DNA of 5,487 bases from Herpetosiphonaceae bacterium (GTDB taxonomy: Bacteria; Chloroflexota; Chloroflexia; Chloroflexales; Kallotenuaceae): positions 1 to 5,487 of the forward strand of contig JASKZZ010000125.1 in NCBI GenBank assembly GCA_030147335.1. Direction: 5' to 3'. The position numbers and the translations under genes were made by a program. The notes beneath the pieces are model-generated. The model was not told the origin of the DNA and made no database searches. It saw only the letters and a list, made by a program, of their open reading frames with translations. Below are positions 1 to 5,487 of this stretch, in pieces. Within the stretch, counting starts at the first letter, position 1. Each line of letters opens with the position of its first letter.

Positions 1-471
1 ACGGGCGAACGAGTAGCGCTTGAAGTTATTCGGCATCATCGCTTGTTGGAGCTATATTTGTTCGAGGCGCTTGGCGTGCCGCTTGATGAAGTTCACGCAG
101 AAGCGGAGCAGCTCGAACACGCGTTATCAGCAAATCTCGCCGAGCGCATTGCGGAACGCTTGGGTCAGCCGCAGTATGATCCGCACGGAGCGCCGATTCC
201 CACTCGTGATTTCGCCGTTCCGGCACAGCAAGGCGGTCCGCTACTTGGCGCGGAGCTGCTAACTCCTCTAAAAATCGTTGAAGTTGACGACGCATCGCCG
301 GAGCTGCTGCGATACTTAGCGTCGCTTAAGCTAGTTCCAGGCCAGCATGTGATGCTGCGTGAGCGAGCACCGTTCGACGGGCCGCTGCATGTGCAGGTTG
401 ACGATCAGCTTGTGGCGATTGGCAAGCAGACAGCAGCAGCGATTAGGGTGTGTGATTCAATCGACGCGTAA
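1..471 (+). CDS. DtxR/MntR-family metal-dependent transcriptional repressor, 5'-truncated by window edge
   Basis: The reading frame is open from base 1 to the TAA at 469-471, giving 156 visible residues. It starts inside the family motif at the end of the winged-helix domain (TGERVALEVIRHHRLLE), so about 70 N-terminal residues with the DNA-binding domain lie upstream. The TTG at 43 is internal and not the start. Residues 1-75 are the dimerisation and metal-binding domain. Aligned by memory to DtxR, the ligands are His13, Glu17, His32, Glu36, Glu39 and His40. Glu36 replaces DtxR Cys102, as in manganese-responsive MntR. Residues 50-59 match the family's conserved segment before the linker (DPHGAPIPT). 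Residues 80-154 form a FeoA/SH3-like domain, which B. subtilis MntR lacks. The protein should bind Mn(II) or Fe(II) in the cytosol and repress target promoters, most obviously the transporter operon starting 71 bases downstream. The family call is firm; the metal is an inference. Confidence 0.93.
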   Translation, partial: TGERVALEVIRHHRLLELYLFEALGVPLDEVHAEAEQLEHALSANLAERIAERLGQPQYDPHGAPIPTRDFAVPAQQGGPLLGAELLTPLKIVEVDDASPELLRYLASLKLVPGQHVMLRERAPFDGPLHVQVDDQLVAIGKQTAAAIRVCDSIDA

Positions 472-476
472 TTTTT

Positions 477-506
477 TTGACTATTTATTTTCGGATAGCT
501 TAAAAC
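477..506 (+). promoter_or_regulatory. Candidate sigma70-type promoter of the metal-transport operon
   Basis: TTGACT at 477-482 matches five of six -35 consensus bases. TAAAAC at 501-506, 18 bases downstream, matches four of six -10 bases. It lies in the AT-rich gap between the repressor gene and the binding-protein gene, about 36 bases before the ATG. The -10 falls inside a cluster of repeated GATAG elements, which would suit repression by a bound regulator. Short consensus matches in AT-rich DNA are common, so this is tentative. The operon could also be read through from the repressor gene. Confidence 0.4.
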
Positions 507-542
507 AATAGTTTATCTATCCATGGTTTAAGAGCTACTATC
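493..542 (+). promoter_or_regulatory. Candidate metal-repressor operator: three GATAG...TAAA elements
   Basis: GGATAG at 493-498 is mirrored by CTATCC at 517-522, and inside them AAAC at 503-506 is mirrored by GTTT at 511-514. The half-sites are GATAG-CT-TAAAAC on the plus strand (494-506) and GATAG-A-TAAAC on the minus strand (521-511). A third, looser minus-strand copy, GATAG followed five bases later by CTTAAAC, occupies 542-526. The second and third copies start 21 bases apart, about two helical turns. DtxR-family repressors bind AT-rich interrupted palindromes near promoters, so this is the natural place for an operator of the adjacent repressor. The spacing within the palindrome is asymmetric, and no published MntR or DtxR box is matched exactly. 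Confidence 0.35.
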
Positions 543-1511
543 ATGAACATGGCCGATTTATCAAAGCATTGGCTCTTGATTCCATTGCTATTATTGTTCA
601 CCACCGTTCTTACTGGCTGTGGAACGCCTTTGGCAACAGCTGGTGGAGCTGGCGTCGACTTTGGCAGTCGTACAATTCAAGTCGTAGCGACTACAGGGCA
701 TGTTGCCGATGTTGTACGCAACGTCGGTGGCGACCGGGTCGAAGTCACAACGCTCATGGGGCCAGGCGTCGATCCACACTTGTATAAAGCCAGCGCAGGC
801 GATGTGATGACGATCCAGCGAGCCGACGTTGTGTTTTATAACGGGCTTCATCTTGAAGGACGCATGATCGAGATCTTCGAGCGATTGGCGCGAACCAAGC
901 CGACATTCGCCATCGCCGACGACATTCCTGCCGAACAGCTGCAACGGCCACCCGAATTTGAGGGCGCTTATGATCCGCACGTCTGGTTCGACCCGTTGCT
1001 GTGGAGCTACACTGTTGATATAGTCGCCCAGCGCTTAGGAACACTTGACCCAGCACATGACGAAACATACGGCGTTAATGCGACTCGGTACAAACAGCAA
1101 CTCGCCGAACTTAACCAGTACGCTCAGCAAAAACTTGCAACGATACCCGCCGAAGCACGCGTTTTGATCACCGCTCATGACGCATTTGGCTATTTTGGCG
1201 CACGCTACGCAATAGATGTACGTGGTCTGCAAGGGTTAAGTACAGCTAGCGAGGCTGGAGGTGGCGATGTTCAAACGTTAGCCGATTTTATTGCCAGCCG
1301 GAACATCAAAGCGATCTTTGTCGAGTCGAGCGTGCCGCAAACAACGATTGAGGCAGTTCAAGCCGCAGTCCAGGCAAAGGGCAAATCGGTCGAGATCGGC
1401 GGCGAGCTATTTTCAGATGCGCTCGGTGCCGAAGGTAGTCCAGAAGGCACGTATCTCGGCATGTTCACATACAACGTCAATATTATCAGCGCTGCGCTTG
1501 CGGCCCAGTAG
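543..1511 (+). CDS. troA: Metal ABC transporter substrate-binding lipoprotein (TroA/MntA-like, cluster A-I)
   Basis: This 322-residue protein captures Mn(II) or Zn(II) outside the cytoplasmic membrane and passes it to the permease. Residues 10-23 are a hydrophobic signal segment followed by a lipobox, Leu23-Thr-Gly-Cys26, so Cys26 should be lipidated. Two lobes follow with the four expected ligands: His79 (DPHLY), His146 (DPHVWFDP), His212 (TAHDAFGYF) and Asp292 (SDALG). Three His plus Asp is the set of Treponema TroA; PsaA/MntC-type proteins have Glu at the third place. The GLQGLSTASEA segment (228-238) and ESSVPQTTIEAV (261-272) are also strongly TroA-like. There is no His-rich loop of the kind seen in many ZnuA proteins. 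The ATG at 543 is preferred over the one at 549 because a weak AAGAG (530-534) lies 8 bases before it. It is first in the transporter operon, 35 bases before the ATPase gene. Manganese versus zinc is unresolved. Confidence 0.93.
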   Translation: MNMADLSKHWLLIPLLLLFTTVLTGCGTPLATAGGAGVDFGSRTIQVVATTGHVADVVRNVGGDRVEVTTLMGPGVDPHLYKASAGDVMTIQRADVVFYNGLHLEGRMIEIFERLARTKPTFAIADDIPAEQLQRPPEFEGAYDPHVWFDPLLWSYTVDIVAQRLGTLDPAHDETYGVNATRYKQQLAELNQYAQQKLATIPAEARVLITAHDAFGYFGARYAIDVRGLQGLSTASEAGGGDVQTLADFIASRNIKAIFVESSVPQTTIEAVQAAVQAKGKSVEIGGELFSDALGAEGSPEGTYLGMFTYNVNIISAALAAQ

Positions 1512-1546
1512 CACAAATCCAAAAGCTTATTTCCCGTACCAGTTAT

Positions 1547-2350
1547 ATGAAGCGAGTCATTGAAATGCAAACAAGCACAGCTATGCCTTCGTCATCTGCA
1601 ATTGACATCCATGATTTGACGGTTGCGTATCGCGAAACTCCCGTGCTGTGGGATGTTGATCTAGCTATCCCACACGGCACATTGACGGCTGTAATCGGTC
1701 CCAACGGAGCCGGCAAGTCAACACTGATGAAAGCAATGCTTAATCTCGTTCCAGTCGCTGCCGGCACAATCTTGATCGATGGTCAGCCTTACTCTCCACA
1801 GCGACGCATCGTCGGCTATGTACCCCAGCGCGGCACCGTCGATTGGGACTTTCCGACCGACGCGCTTGACGTGGTGATGATGGGCCGCTACGGACGCCTG
1901 GGCTGGTTTCGACGGCCAGGACGGCGCGAACGTGAGCTTGCGATGGAATGTTTGGCCAAAGTAGGCATGGTCGATTTTGCCCATCGCCAAATTAGCCAAC
2001 TTTCGGGTGGTCAGCAGCAGCGCGTCTTTTTAGCACGGGCGCTGGCCCAAGAAGCGCAAATCTACTTCATGGATGAGCCATTCGTCGGTGTGGATGCAAC
2101 GACCGAGCGCGCAATCATTACGCTGCTGCGCGAGTTGCGCAATGCCGGTAAAACAGTCATCGTCGTCCACCACGACCTTGAAACGGCGCCTGTGTACTTC
2201 GATTATGTCGCGCTGCTTAATGTGCGGCTGATCGCGAGTGGACCCTTCGCAACGACGTTCACGCCCGACAATCTTCAGCGGACGTATGGCGGCAGGTTTG
2301 CGCTGCTGCAACAAGGCGAGAGCGAAGCACAGCAGGAGATACGTGCATGA
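1547..2350 (+). CDS. troB: Metal ABC transporter ATP-binding protein (TroB/MntB-like)
   Basis: This is the cytosolic ATPase that powers metal import. All motifs are intact in 267 residues: Walker A GPNGAGKST (51-59), Q-loop Gln94 (GYVPQR), signature LSGGQ (152-156), Walker B IYFMDEP (172-178) with catalytic Glu177, D-loop GVDA (181-184) and H-loop His209 (VVHHD). The VPQRGTVDWDFP segment (92-103) is typical of Mn/Zn importers of the TroB/MntB/ZnuC group. The start is uncertain: ATGs at 1547, 1565 and 1583 are all in frame, none has a clear Shine-Dalgarno sequence, and the conserved fold begins near residue 18, so any of them leaves the domain whole. The last codons overlap the first permease gene by four bases (ATGA), which implies translational coupling. 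Flanking genes identify it as the ATPase of this metal transporter rather than of another importer. Confidence 0.94.
   Translation: MKRVIEMQTSTAMPSSSAIDIHDLTVAYRETPVLWDVDLAIPHGTLTAVIGPNGAGKSTLMKAMLNLVPVAAGTILIDGQPYSPQRRIVGYVPQRGTVDWDFPTDALDVVMMGRYGRLGWFRRPGRRERELAMECLAKVGMVDFAHRQISQLSGGQQQRVFLARALAQEAQIYFMDEPFVGVDATTERAIITLLRELRNAGKTVIVVHHDLETAPVYFDYVALLNVRLIASGPFATTFTPDNLQRTYGGRFALLQQGESEAQQEIRA
2334..2338 (+). promoter_or_regulatory. Shine-Dalgarno site for first permease gene
   Basis: AGGAG lies 8 bases before the ATG at 2347, within the end of the ATPase gene. It supports that start and the 4-base overlap with the ATPase stop codon. Confidence 0.7.
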
Positions 2351-3285
2351 GCTTGCTGTACGATCTTTTCTTCGACTACACACTCCGCAACATCGCGCTT
2401 GGGTCGGCCATTCTTGGCATCGTCGGCGGCGTACTTGGGTCATTCGCGCTGCTACGGAAACAAGCCCTGCTGGGAGACGCGTTAGCACATGCAGCGCTGC
2501 CCGGCATCTGCCTAGCGTTTATGGTAACCGGCAGCAAAACGCCGCTGGTTCTATTAGTTGGCGCCGGACTTGCCGGATGGCTTGCAACAGTGATTATTTT
2601 GCGCATCGTCGGCGAAACCCGCGTCAGCGAGGACGCGGCGCTTGGCATTGTGCTAACTGTCTTTTTTGGCTTCGGCATCATGCTGCTGACACTAATCCAA
2701 CACAGCGGATCTGCTAGTCAATCTGGTCTTGACAAATACTTATTTGGTCAAGCGGCAACATTGGTGCAGGATCAGGTGCTGACAATGGGCCTACTTGGCG
2801 GCTCGGCGCTACTGATTGTGGCGCTGCTGTTCAAAGAATTCAAGCTGATCACCTTTGATCCGGCATTTGCCGCAACGTTGGGCTTGCCGGTTCAACGTCT
2901 CAGTGTCTTGCTGACGACGCTGATCGTTATTGCCGTGATGATTGGATTGCAAACCGTGGGCGTTGTGCTGATGGCGGCAATGTTGATCGCGCCTGCAGCG
3001 GCAGCACGACAATGGACCAATCGGCTGGGACTCATGCTGGGATTAGCAGGGCTATTTGGCGCGCTGGCGGGCGTGAGTGGTGCTATGCTTAGCGTAAGTG
3101 ACTCGCAGCTACCAACCGGGCCAATGGTTATTCTTAGCGCAACCGTGATCGTGATTGTTTCACTGTTATTCGGCAGCGCACAAGGGATAGTCTGGGAAGC
3201 GATCCGCAATCGGCGAAATCGACGTGAGCTACTGCCGGCAGACGGCGTACGCTCACCGTTGCCCCAGCGTGGAGGCCAGCAATGA
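2347..3285 (+). CDS. troC: Metal ABC transporter permease, first subunit (TroC/MntC-like)
   Basis: This 312-residue integral membrane protein is one half of the metal channel. It is strongly hydrophobic with about eight likely membrane segments, roughly at residues 14-36, 47-61, 66-88, 97-117, 145-162, 184-218 (probably two helices), 227-250 and 257-278. Family landmarks are LLGDALAHAALPG (41-53) with the conserved Asp44-x3-His48 pair, FKEFKLITFDPAFAATLG (162-179), the cytosolic loop that should contact the ATPase, and a GVVLMAAMLIAPAAAA stretch (205-220). A basic hydrophilic tail (287-312) follows the last helix. The start at 2347 has AGGAG 8 bases upstream and overlaps the ATPase stop. Its own stop overlaps the next permease start in the same ATGA fashion. 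It resembles its neighbour TroD in order of motifs, as expected for paralogues forming a heterodimer. Confidence 0.92.
   Translation: MSLLYDLFFDYTLRNIALGSAILGIVGGVLGSFALLRKQALLGDALAHAALPGICLAFMVTGSKTPLVLLVGAGLAGWLATVIILRIVGETRVSEDAALGIVLTVFFGFGIMLLTLIQHSGSASQSGLDKYLFGQAATLVQDQVLTMGLLGGSALLIVALLFKEFKLITFDPAFAATLGLPVQRLSVLLTTLIVIAVMIGLQTVGVVLMAAMLIAPAAAARQWTNRLGLMLGLAGLFGALAGVSGAMLSVSDSQLPTGPMVILSATVIVIVSLLFGSAQGIVWEAIRNRRNRRELLPADGVRSPLPQRGGQQ
3271..3275 (+). promoter_or_regulatory. Shine-Dalgarno site for second permease gene
   Basis: GGAGG lies 6 bases before the ATG at 3282, inside the end of the first permease gene. It is the strongest ribosome-binding site in the window and fixes this start. 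Confidence 0.8.
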
Positions 3286-4388
3286 ATCCAATCCTGGTGG
3301 TTGTCTTGACCGGCATTTTTACCGCCACGTCCTGCGCACTGATCGGCACATTTTTGCTGCTGCGACGCATGACCATGCTTGCCGACGCGATCAGCCATGC
3401 TATTTTGCCGGGTCTTGTTGCCGGTTACGTGTTAGCGCGCGGACCGAATGTTTGGGTTGGTGCAATCAGCGCCGCGGCGACAGGTGTACTGACGGTTGTG
3501 CTGGTGGAGCTGCTACTGAAAAGTGGTCGCGTCAAGCAAGATGCCGCGATCGGCCTTGTGTTTCCAGCATTATTTGCACTGGGTACATTTCTCGTCTCGA
3601 AGTATTTCGCCGACGTTCACCTGGATGCCGATGCAATCTTGTATGGCGAGATCGCCTTCGCGCCGTTCGACCTGTTGGTTATCGGGAACTATAGCTACGG
3701 GCCGCAGCCGTTGTATGTGCTGGGCGGCCTCACAATTATCAACTTAGTCTTTGTGTTGCTGTTCTACAAAGAGCTTAAGCTTGTCACCTTTGATGGGGCA
3801 TTTGCCGCCACCATTGGATTTTCGCCGGTGTTGCTGCACTACGCCCTGATGACGATGGTGTCATTGACAACAGTTGGAGCGTTTACAGCGGTCGGCGCAA
3901 TTCTTGTTGTCGCGTTTTTGATTGTACCGGCTGCGACGGCGTATTTGCTGACAGATCGGCTGCCACTGATGATTGGGCTGGCGGTTGTTGTCGGCATCGT
4001 TGCGGCAGTTGGCGGATACGCGCTGGCAATTACGCTGGATGCGTCGATCGCAGGCGCAATGGCTACCGTAGCTGGTCTATGTTTCGCGCTGGCAGCATTG
4101 TTCGCACCGCAGCATGGTGTATTAGCAAAAGCTGTCCGACGCGCACGGCAAAAACGGCAGTTTGCAGCAGAGATGTTAGTTGTTCATCTCGCCAATCATG
4201 AAGGAACGCCGGAGCAAAGCCAGGAAAGCTCACTGGCTCATCTGCAAGCCGAGCTACGTTGGAGTGCGCAGTTCGCCGCTGAAGTCGTGCGGCGTGCCGT
4301 ACAGCTGGGATTGGTGCAGCACGAAAATAATGACCTTGCGCTAACCGGTGATGGACGCCAACTAGCTCAACGGGTGACAACACGATAG
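3282..4388 (+). CDS. troD: Metal ABC transporter permease, second subunit (TroD/MntD-like) with C-terminal winged-helix tail
   Basis: This 368-residue protein pairs with the preceding permease. The membrane part (about 1-276) has eight likely helices, roughly at 3-26, 38-52, 57-79, 87-106, 143-161, 190-220, 228-251 and 255-275. Landmarks are MLADAISHAILPG (32-44) with Asp35-x3-His39, VKQDAAIGLVFPALFALG (84-101), the ATPase-contact loop YKELKLVTFDGAFAATIG (162-179) and GAILVVAFLIVPAATA (205-220). After a basic stretch (285-292) comes a soluble tail of about 75 residues resembling the winged-helix domain of DtxR-family repressors (separate entry). The length is close to that of Treponema TroD as remembered (about 367 residues) and longer than plain permeases of about 280-300. 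GGAGG 6 bases upstream supports the start. It is the last gene of the operon; 14 bases separate its TAG from the stop of the convergent aminotransferase gene. Confidence 0.92.
   Translation: MNPILVVVLTGIFTATSCALIGTFLLLRRMTMLADAISHAILPGLVAGYVLARGPNVWVGAISAAATGVLTVVLVELLLKSGRVKQDAAIGLVFPALFALGTFLVSKYFADVHLDADAILYGEIAFAPFDLLVIGNYSYGPQPLYVLGGLTIINLVFVLLFYKELKLVTFDGAFAATIGFSPVLLHYALMTMVSLTTVGAFTAVGAILVVAFLIVPAATAYLLTDRLPLMIGLAVVVGIVAAVGGYALAITLDASIAGAMATVAGLCFALAALFAPQHGVLAKAVRRARQKRQFAAEMLVVHLANHEGTPEQSQESSLAHLQAELRWSAQFAAEVVRRAVQLGLVQHENNDLALTGDGRQLAQRVTTR
4152..4379 (+). other. DtxR-like winged-helix domain fused to the permease C-terminus
   Basis: Residues 291-366 of the second permease read as helix (292-304), variable loop, helix (316-326), helix (328-343, ending in GLV), a short beta wing (344-355) and LTGDGRQLAQRV (354-365). 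The order and spacing match residues of about 8-75 in DtxR-type repressors, including the closing LTpeGrxLA motif, which also opens the visible repressor at base 1. The tail stops where the metal-binding helix would begin. By hand alignment, DtxR DNA-contact residues Ser37, Pro39, Thr40, Ser42 and Gln43 become Ser328, Gln330, Phe331, Ala333 and Glu334, so DNA binding is unlikely. It should lie in the cytosol next to the ATPase. A regulatory or structural role is inference. Confidence 0.65.
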
Positions 4389-4402
4389 GAACAAGAAGAT
4401 GT

Positions 4403-5487
4403 TCAGGAACGCAGTGCCGCTGCCAGACGCGCAACGCCTTGCTCAAGCTGCTCCGTCGCGGTAAGACACGAAATCATGAGATGAGCGCCGCGTTCGTAGC
4501 CAAAAAAGTAGCCTGGATGCACCAGCACGCCATGATTCAAGCAATGCAGCACGAGCGCTTCCTCGTCATCCCAGCCGCGTACTTCAGGAAACAGGTAATA
4601 GCCGCCGTCCGGTGGTTGAATATGGATTGCTGGATGACCGCTGAGCTGCTCCAATACAAGGTCGATGTTGTGCTGCACATGCGCTCCCATTTGTTCCACA
4701 AAAGGCATCCCGTGCGCGAACAAATCCGGCAGCATGTATTGCGTTAAGCTGTTGCTGCCAAGGAACGTGTCGTTCAGCAGCTCAAGCCGATCAGCAAACG
4801 GACGAGCCGTTTCATTAAGTGCAATCCAGCCTAGCTTAAGATCCGGCAGGGCGAACAGCTTGGAAATACCGTTCAGGTGAAACACCGGCAGCTCAGGATG
4901 CAGCGCGCCCAGAGGTGGGGTTCCAGGCAAGCGGTAACAAAACTCGGCGAAGACTTCATCGCAGATAAGAGGCAGGCCAAGCGTCGTTAGTGCCGGCAGC
5001 GCATCGGCAACAATCGCTCCTGTGGGATTATGCGGCGAAACAATCAGCACCGCGCGAGTACGATTGTTGACCTGTGCGTGTAAGCTTGCCGGATCAATCC
5101 GCCAACCACGGGCTTCATCAAGCGCATACGGCCGCAGCTCAATATGATGCATCTCGGCTAGAAACTCAAACAGGGGATACGTCACAACTGGCGCCAATAC
5201 GTTATCGCCCGGATCGGTAAGCAACGCAAACAGCAGCGAATACGCCTCGCTCGTGCTGGCAGTAATGAATACGTCGTCTTGTTGCAGCTTCAAGGCAGGC
5301 TGTCGCCGCGCGTAATAATCACGGATCGTCGCGCGTGCCGCAGCCTGGCCACGCGGCTGCGGATCGTAGCGACGCTGCGACCAATATTGAGACGCTGCAG
5401 TTTCCAGAACATGCGCTGGAAAGAGCAAACCTTGATGTGTAGGATTACTGCTTGTCAGGTCGATATACTGGCCTTGAAGTGCAATCC
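4403..5487 (-). CDS. Class I/II PLP-dependent aminotransferase, start beyond right window edge
   Basis: The minus-strand frame is open from the right edge to TGA at 4405-4403, giving 360 residues. The first ones, LQGQYIDLTSSNPTHQG, are already conserved fold-type I sequence, so the TTG at 5428 is not the start and only a short N-terminus is missing. Aspartate-aminotransferase landmarks, numbered within the fragment, are the phosphate-loop TASTSEAYS (75-83), HNPTG (152-156; Asn153), CDEVF (175-179; Asp176 for the pyridine nitrogen) and GISKLFALPDLKLGW (206-220) with Schiff-base Lys209. Three usual residues differ: Tyr225 is Phe179, Arg266 is Lys217, and the substrate-carboxylate Arg386 falls at Met337 (HLMISCL). 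It transfers amino groups between an amino donor and a keto acid in the cytosol; the substrate cannot be named. It converges on the metal operon and has no evident functional tie to it. Confidence 0.9.
   Translation of the reverse strand, partial: IALQGQYIDLTSSNPTHQGLLFPAHVLETAASQYWSQRRYDPQPRGQAAARATIRDYYARRQPALKLQQDDVFITASTSEAYSLLFALLTDPGDNVLAPVVTYPLFEFLAEMHHIELRPYALDEARGWRIDPASLHAQVNNRTRAVLIVSPHNPTGAIVADALPALTTLGLPLICDEVFAEFCYRLPGTPPLGALHPELPVFHLNGISKLFALPDLKLGWIALNETARPFADRLELLNDTFLGSNSLTQYMLPDLFAHGMPFVEQMGAHVQHNIDLVLEQLSGHPAIHIQPPDGGYYLFPEVRGWDDEEALVLHCLNHGVLVHPGYFFGYERGAHLMISCLTATEQLEQGVARLAAALRS

Noticed and set aside
43..45. TTG as start of the repressor gene
   Set aside because: The frame is open upstream to base 1 and reads conserved DtxR-family sequence there, so this TTG is internal and the gene is truncated by the window.
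472..478. Run of seven T after the repressor stop as an intrinsic terminator
   Set aside because: No GC-rich hairpin precedes it, so it is more simply part of an AT-rich promoter region.
1512..1546. Gap between the binding-protein and ATPase genes as a regulatory or attenuator site
   Set aside because: It is only 35 bases, with no stem-loop beyond an AAGCTT palindrome and no promoter-like pair; it looks like an ordinary intra-operon spacer.
2892..3398. Long minus-strand open frames across the permease genes and other overlapping frames
   Set aside because: They are antisense or out-of-frame shadows of well-conserved transporter genes. Their products show low-complexity or Cys/Arg/Gln-rich composition and no recognisable domain.
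4389..4404. GAACA/TGTTC inverted repeat as a bidirectional terminator
   Set aside because: The stem is only 5 bp and mostly AT, it overlaps the aminotransferase stop codon, and there is no T-tract on either side.
5426..5428. TTG as start of the aminotransferase
   Set aside because: The 19 codons before it are open and encode the family's usual N-terminal segment (IDLTSSNPT), so the true start is beyond the right edge.
1..5487. CRISPR arrays, tRNA/rRNA genes, insertion sequences or attachment sites
   Set aside because: No direct-repeat array, cloverleaf, transposase or flanking repeat was seen on either strand; the window is almost wholly explained by six coding regions.

Overview
The window holds a divalent-metal uptake locus of the TroABCD/MntABCD/ZnuABC (cluster A-I) type, read left to right, followed by a convergent PLP-dependent aminotransferase. 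GC content is roughly in the mid-50s by eye. The genes are tightly packed, with no gene-free stretch over 75 bases. Nothing fixes the organism. The substrate-binding protein is a lipoprotein, and the protein style would fit Chloroflexota or another free-living bacterium, but that is a weak guess.

Layout: (1) 1-471 (+) is the 3' part of a DtxR/MntR-family metal-dependent repressor. Its DNA-binding domain lies upstream of the window. The visible part has the metal-binding/dimerisation helices and a C-terminal FeoA/SH3-like domain. (2) 472-542 is a short AT-rich gap with a plausible promoter and three copies of a GATAG...TAAA element, a candidate operator for that repressor. (3) 543-1511 encodes the metal-binding lipoprotein (TroA-like). 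(4) 1547-2350 encodes the ATPase. (5) 2347-3285 and (6) 3282-4388 encode two membrane permeases. The last three genes are joined by 4-base ATGA overlaps. (7) 4403-5487 (-) is a class I/II aminotransferase whose start lies beyond the right edge. It converges on the operon with only 14 bases between stop codons.

How it works together: the lipoprotein should capture Mn(II) or Zn(II) outside the membrane and deliver it to the permease pair, with the ATPase powering import. The upstream repressor should sense cytosolic metal and shut the operon down. Its metal site carries Glu where DtxR has Cys, as in MntR, which points to manganese; the binding protein's His3Asp ligand set is TroA-like and allows either Mn or Zn.

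The most unusual point is the second permease. It carries a cytosolic C-terminal tail that looks like the winged-helix domain of a DtxR-family repressor, ending just where the metal-sensing domain would begin and lacking the usual DNA-contact residues. No wholly new system is evident; the locus is a recognisable metal transporter with this fusion and a candidate operator as its points of interest.
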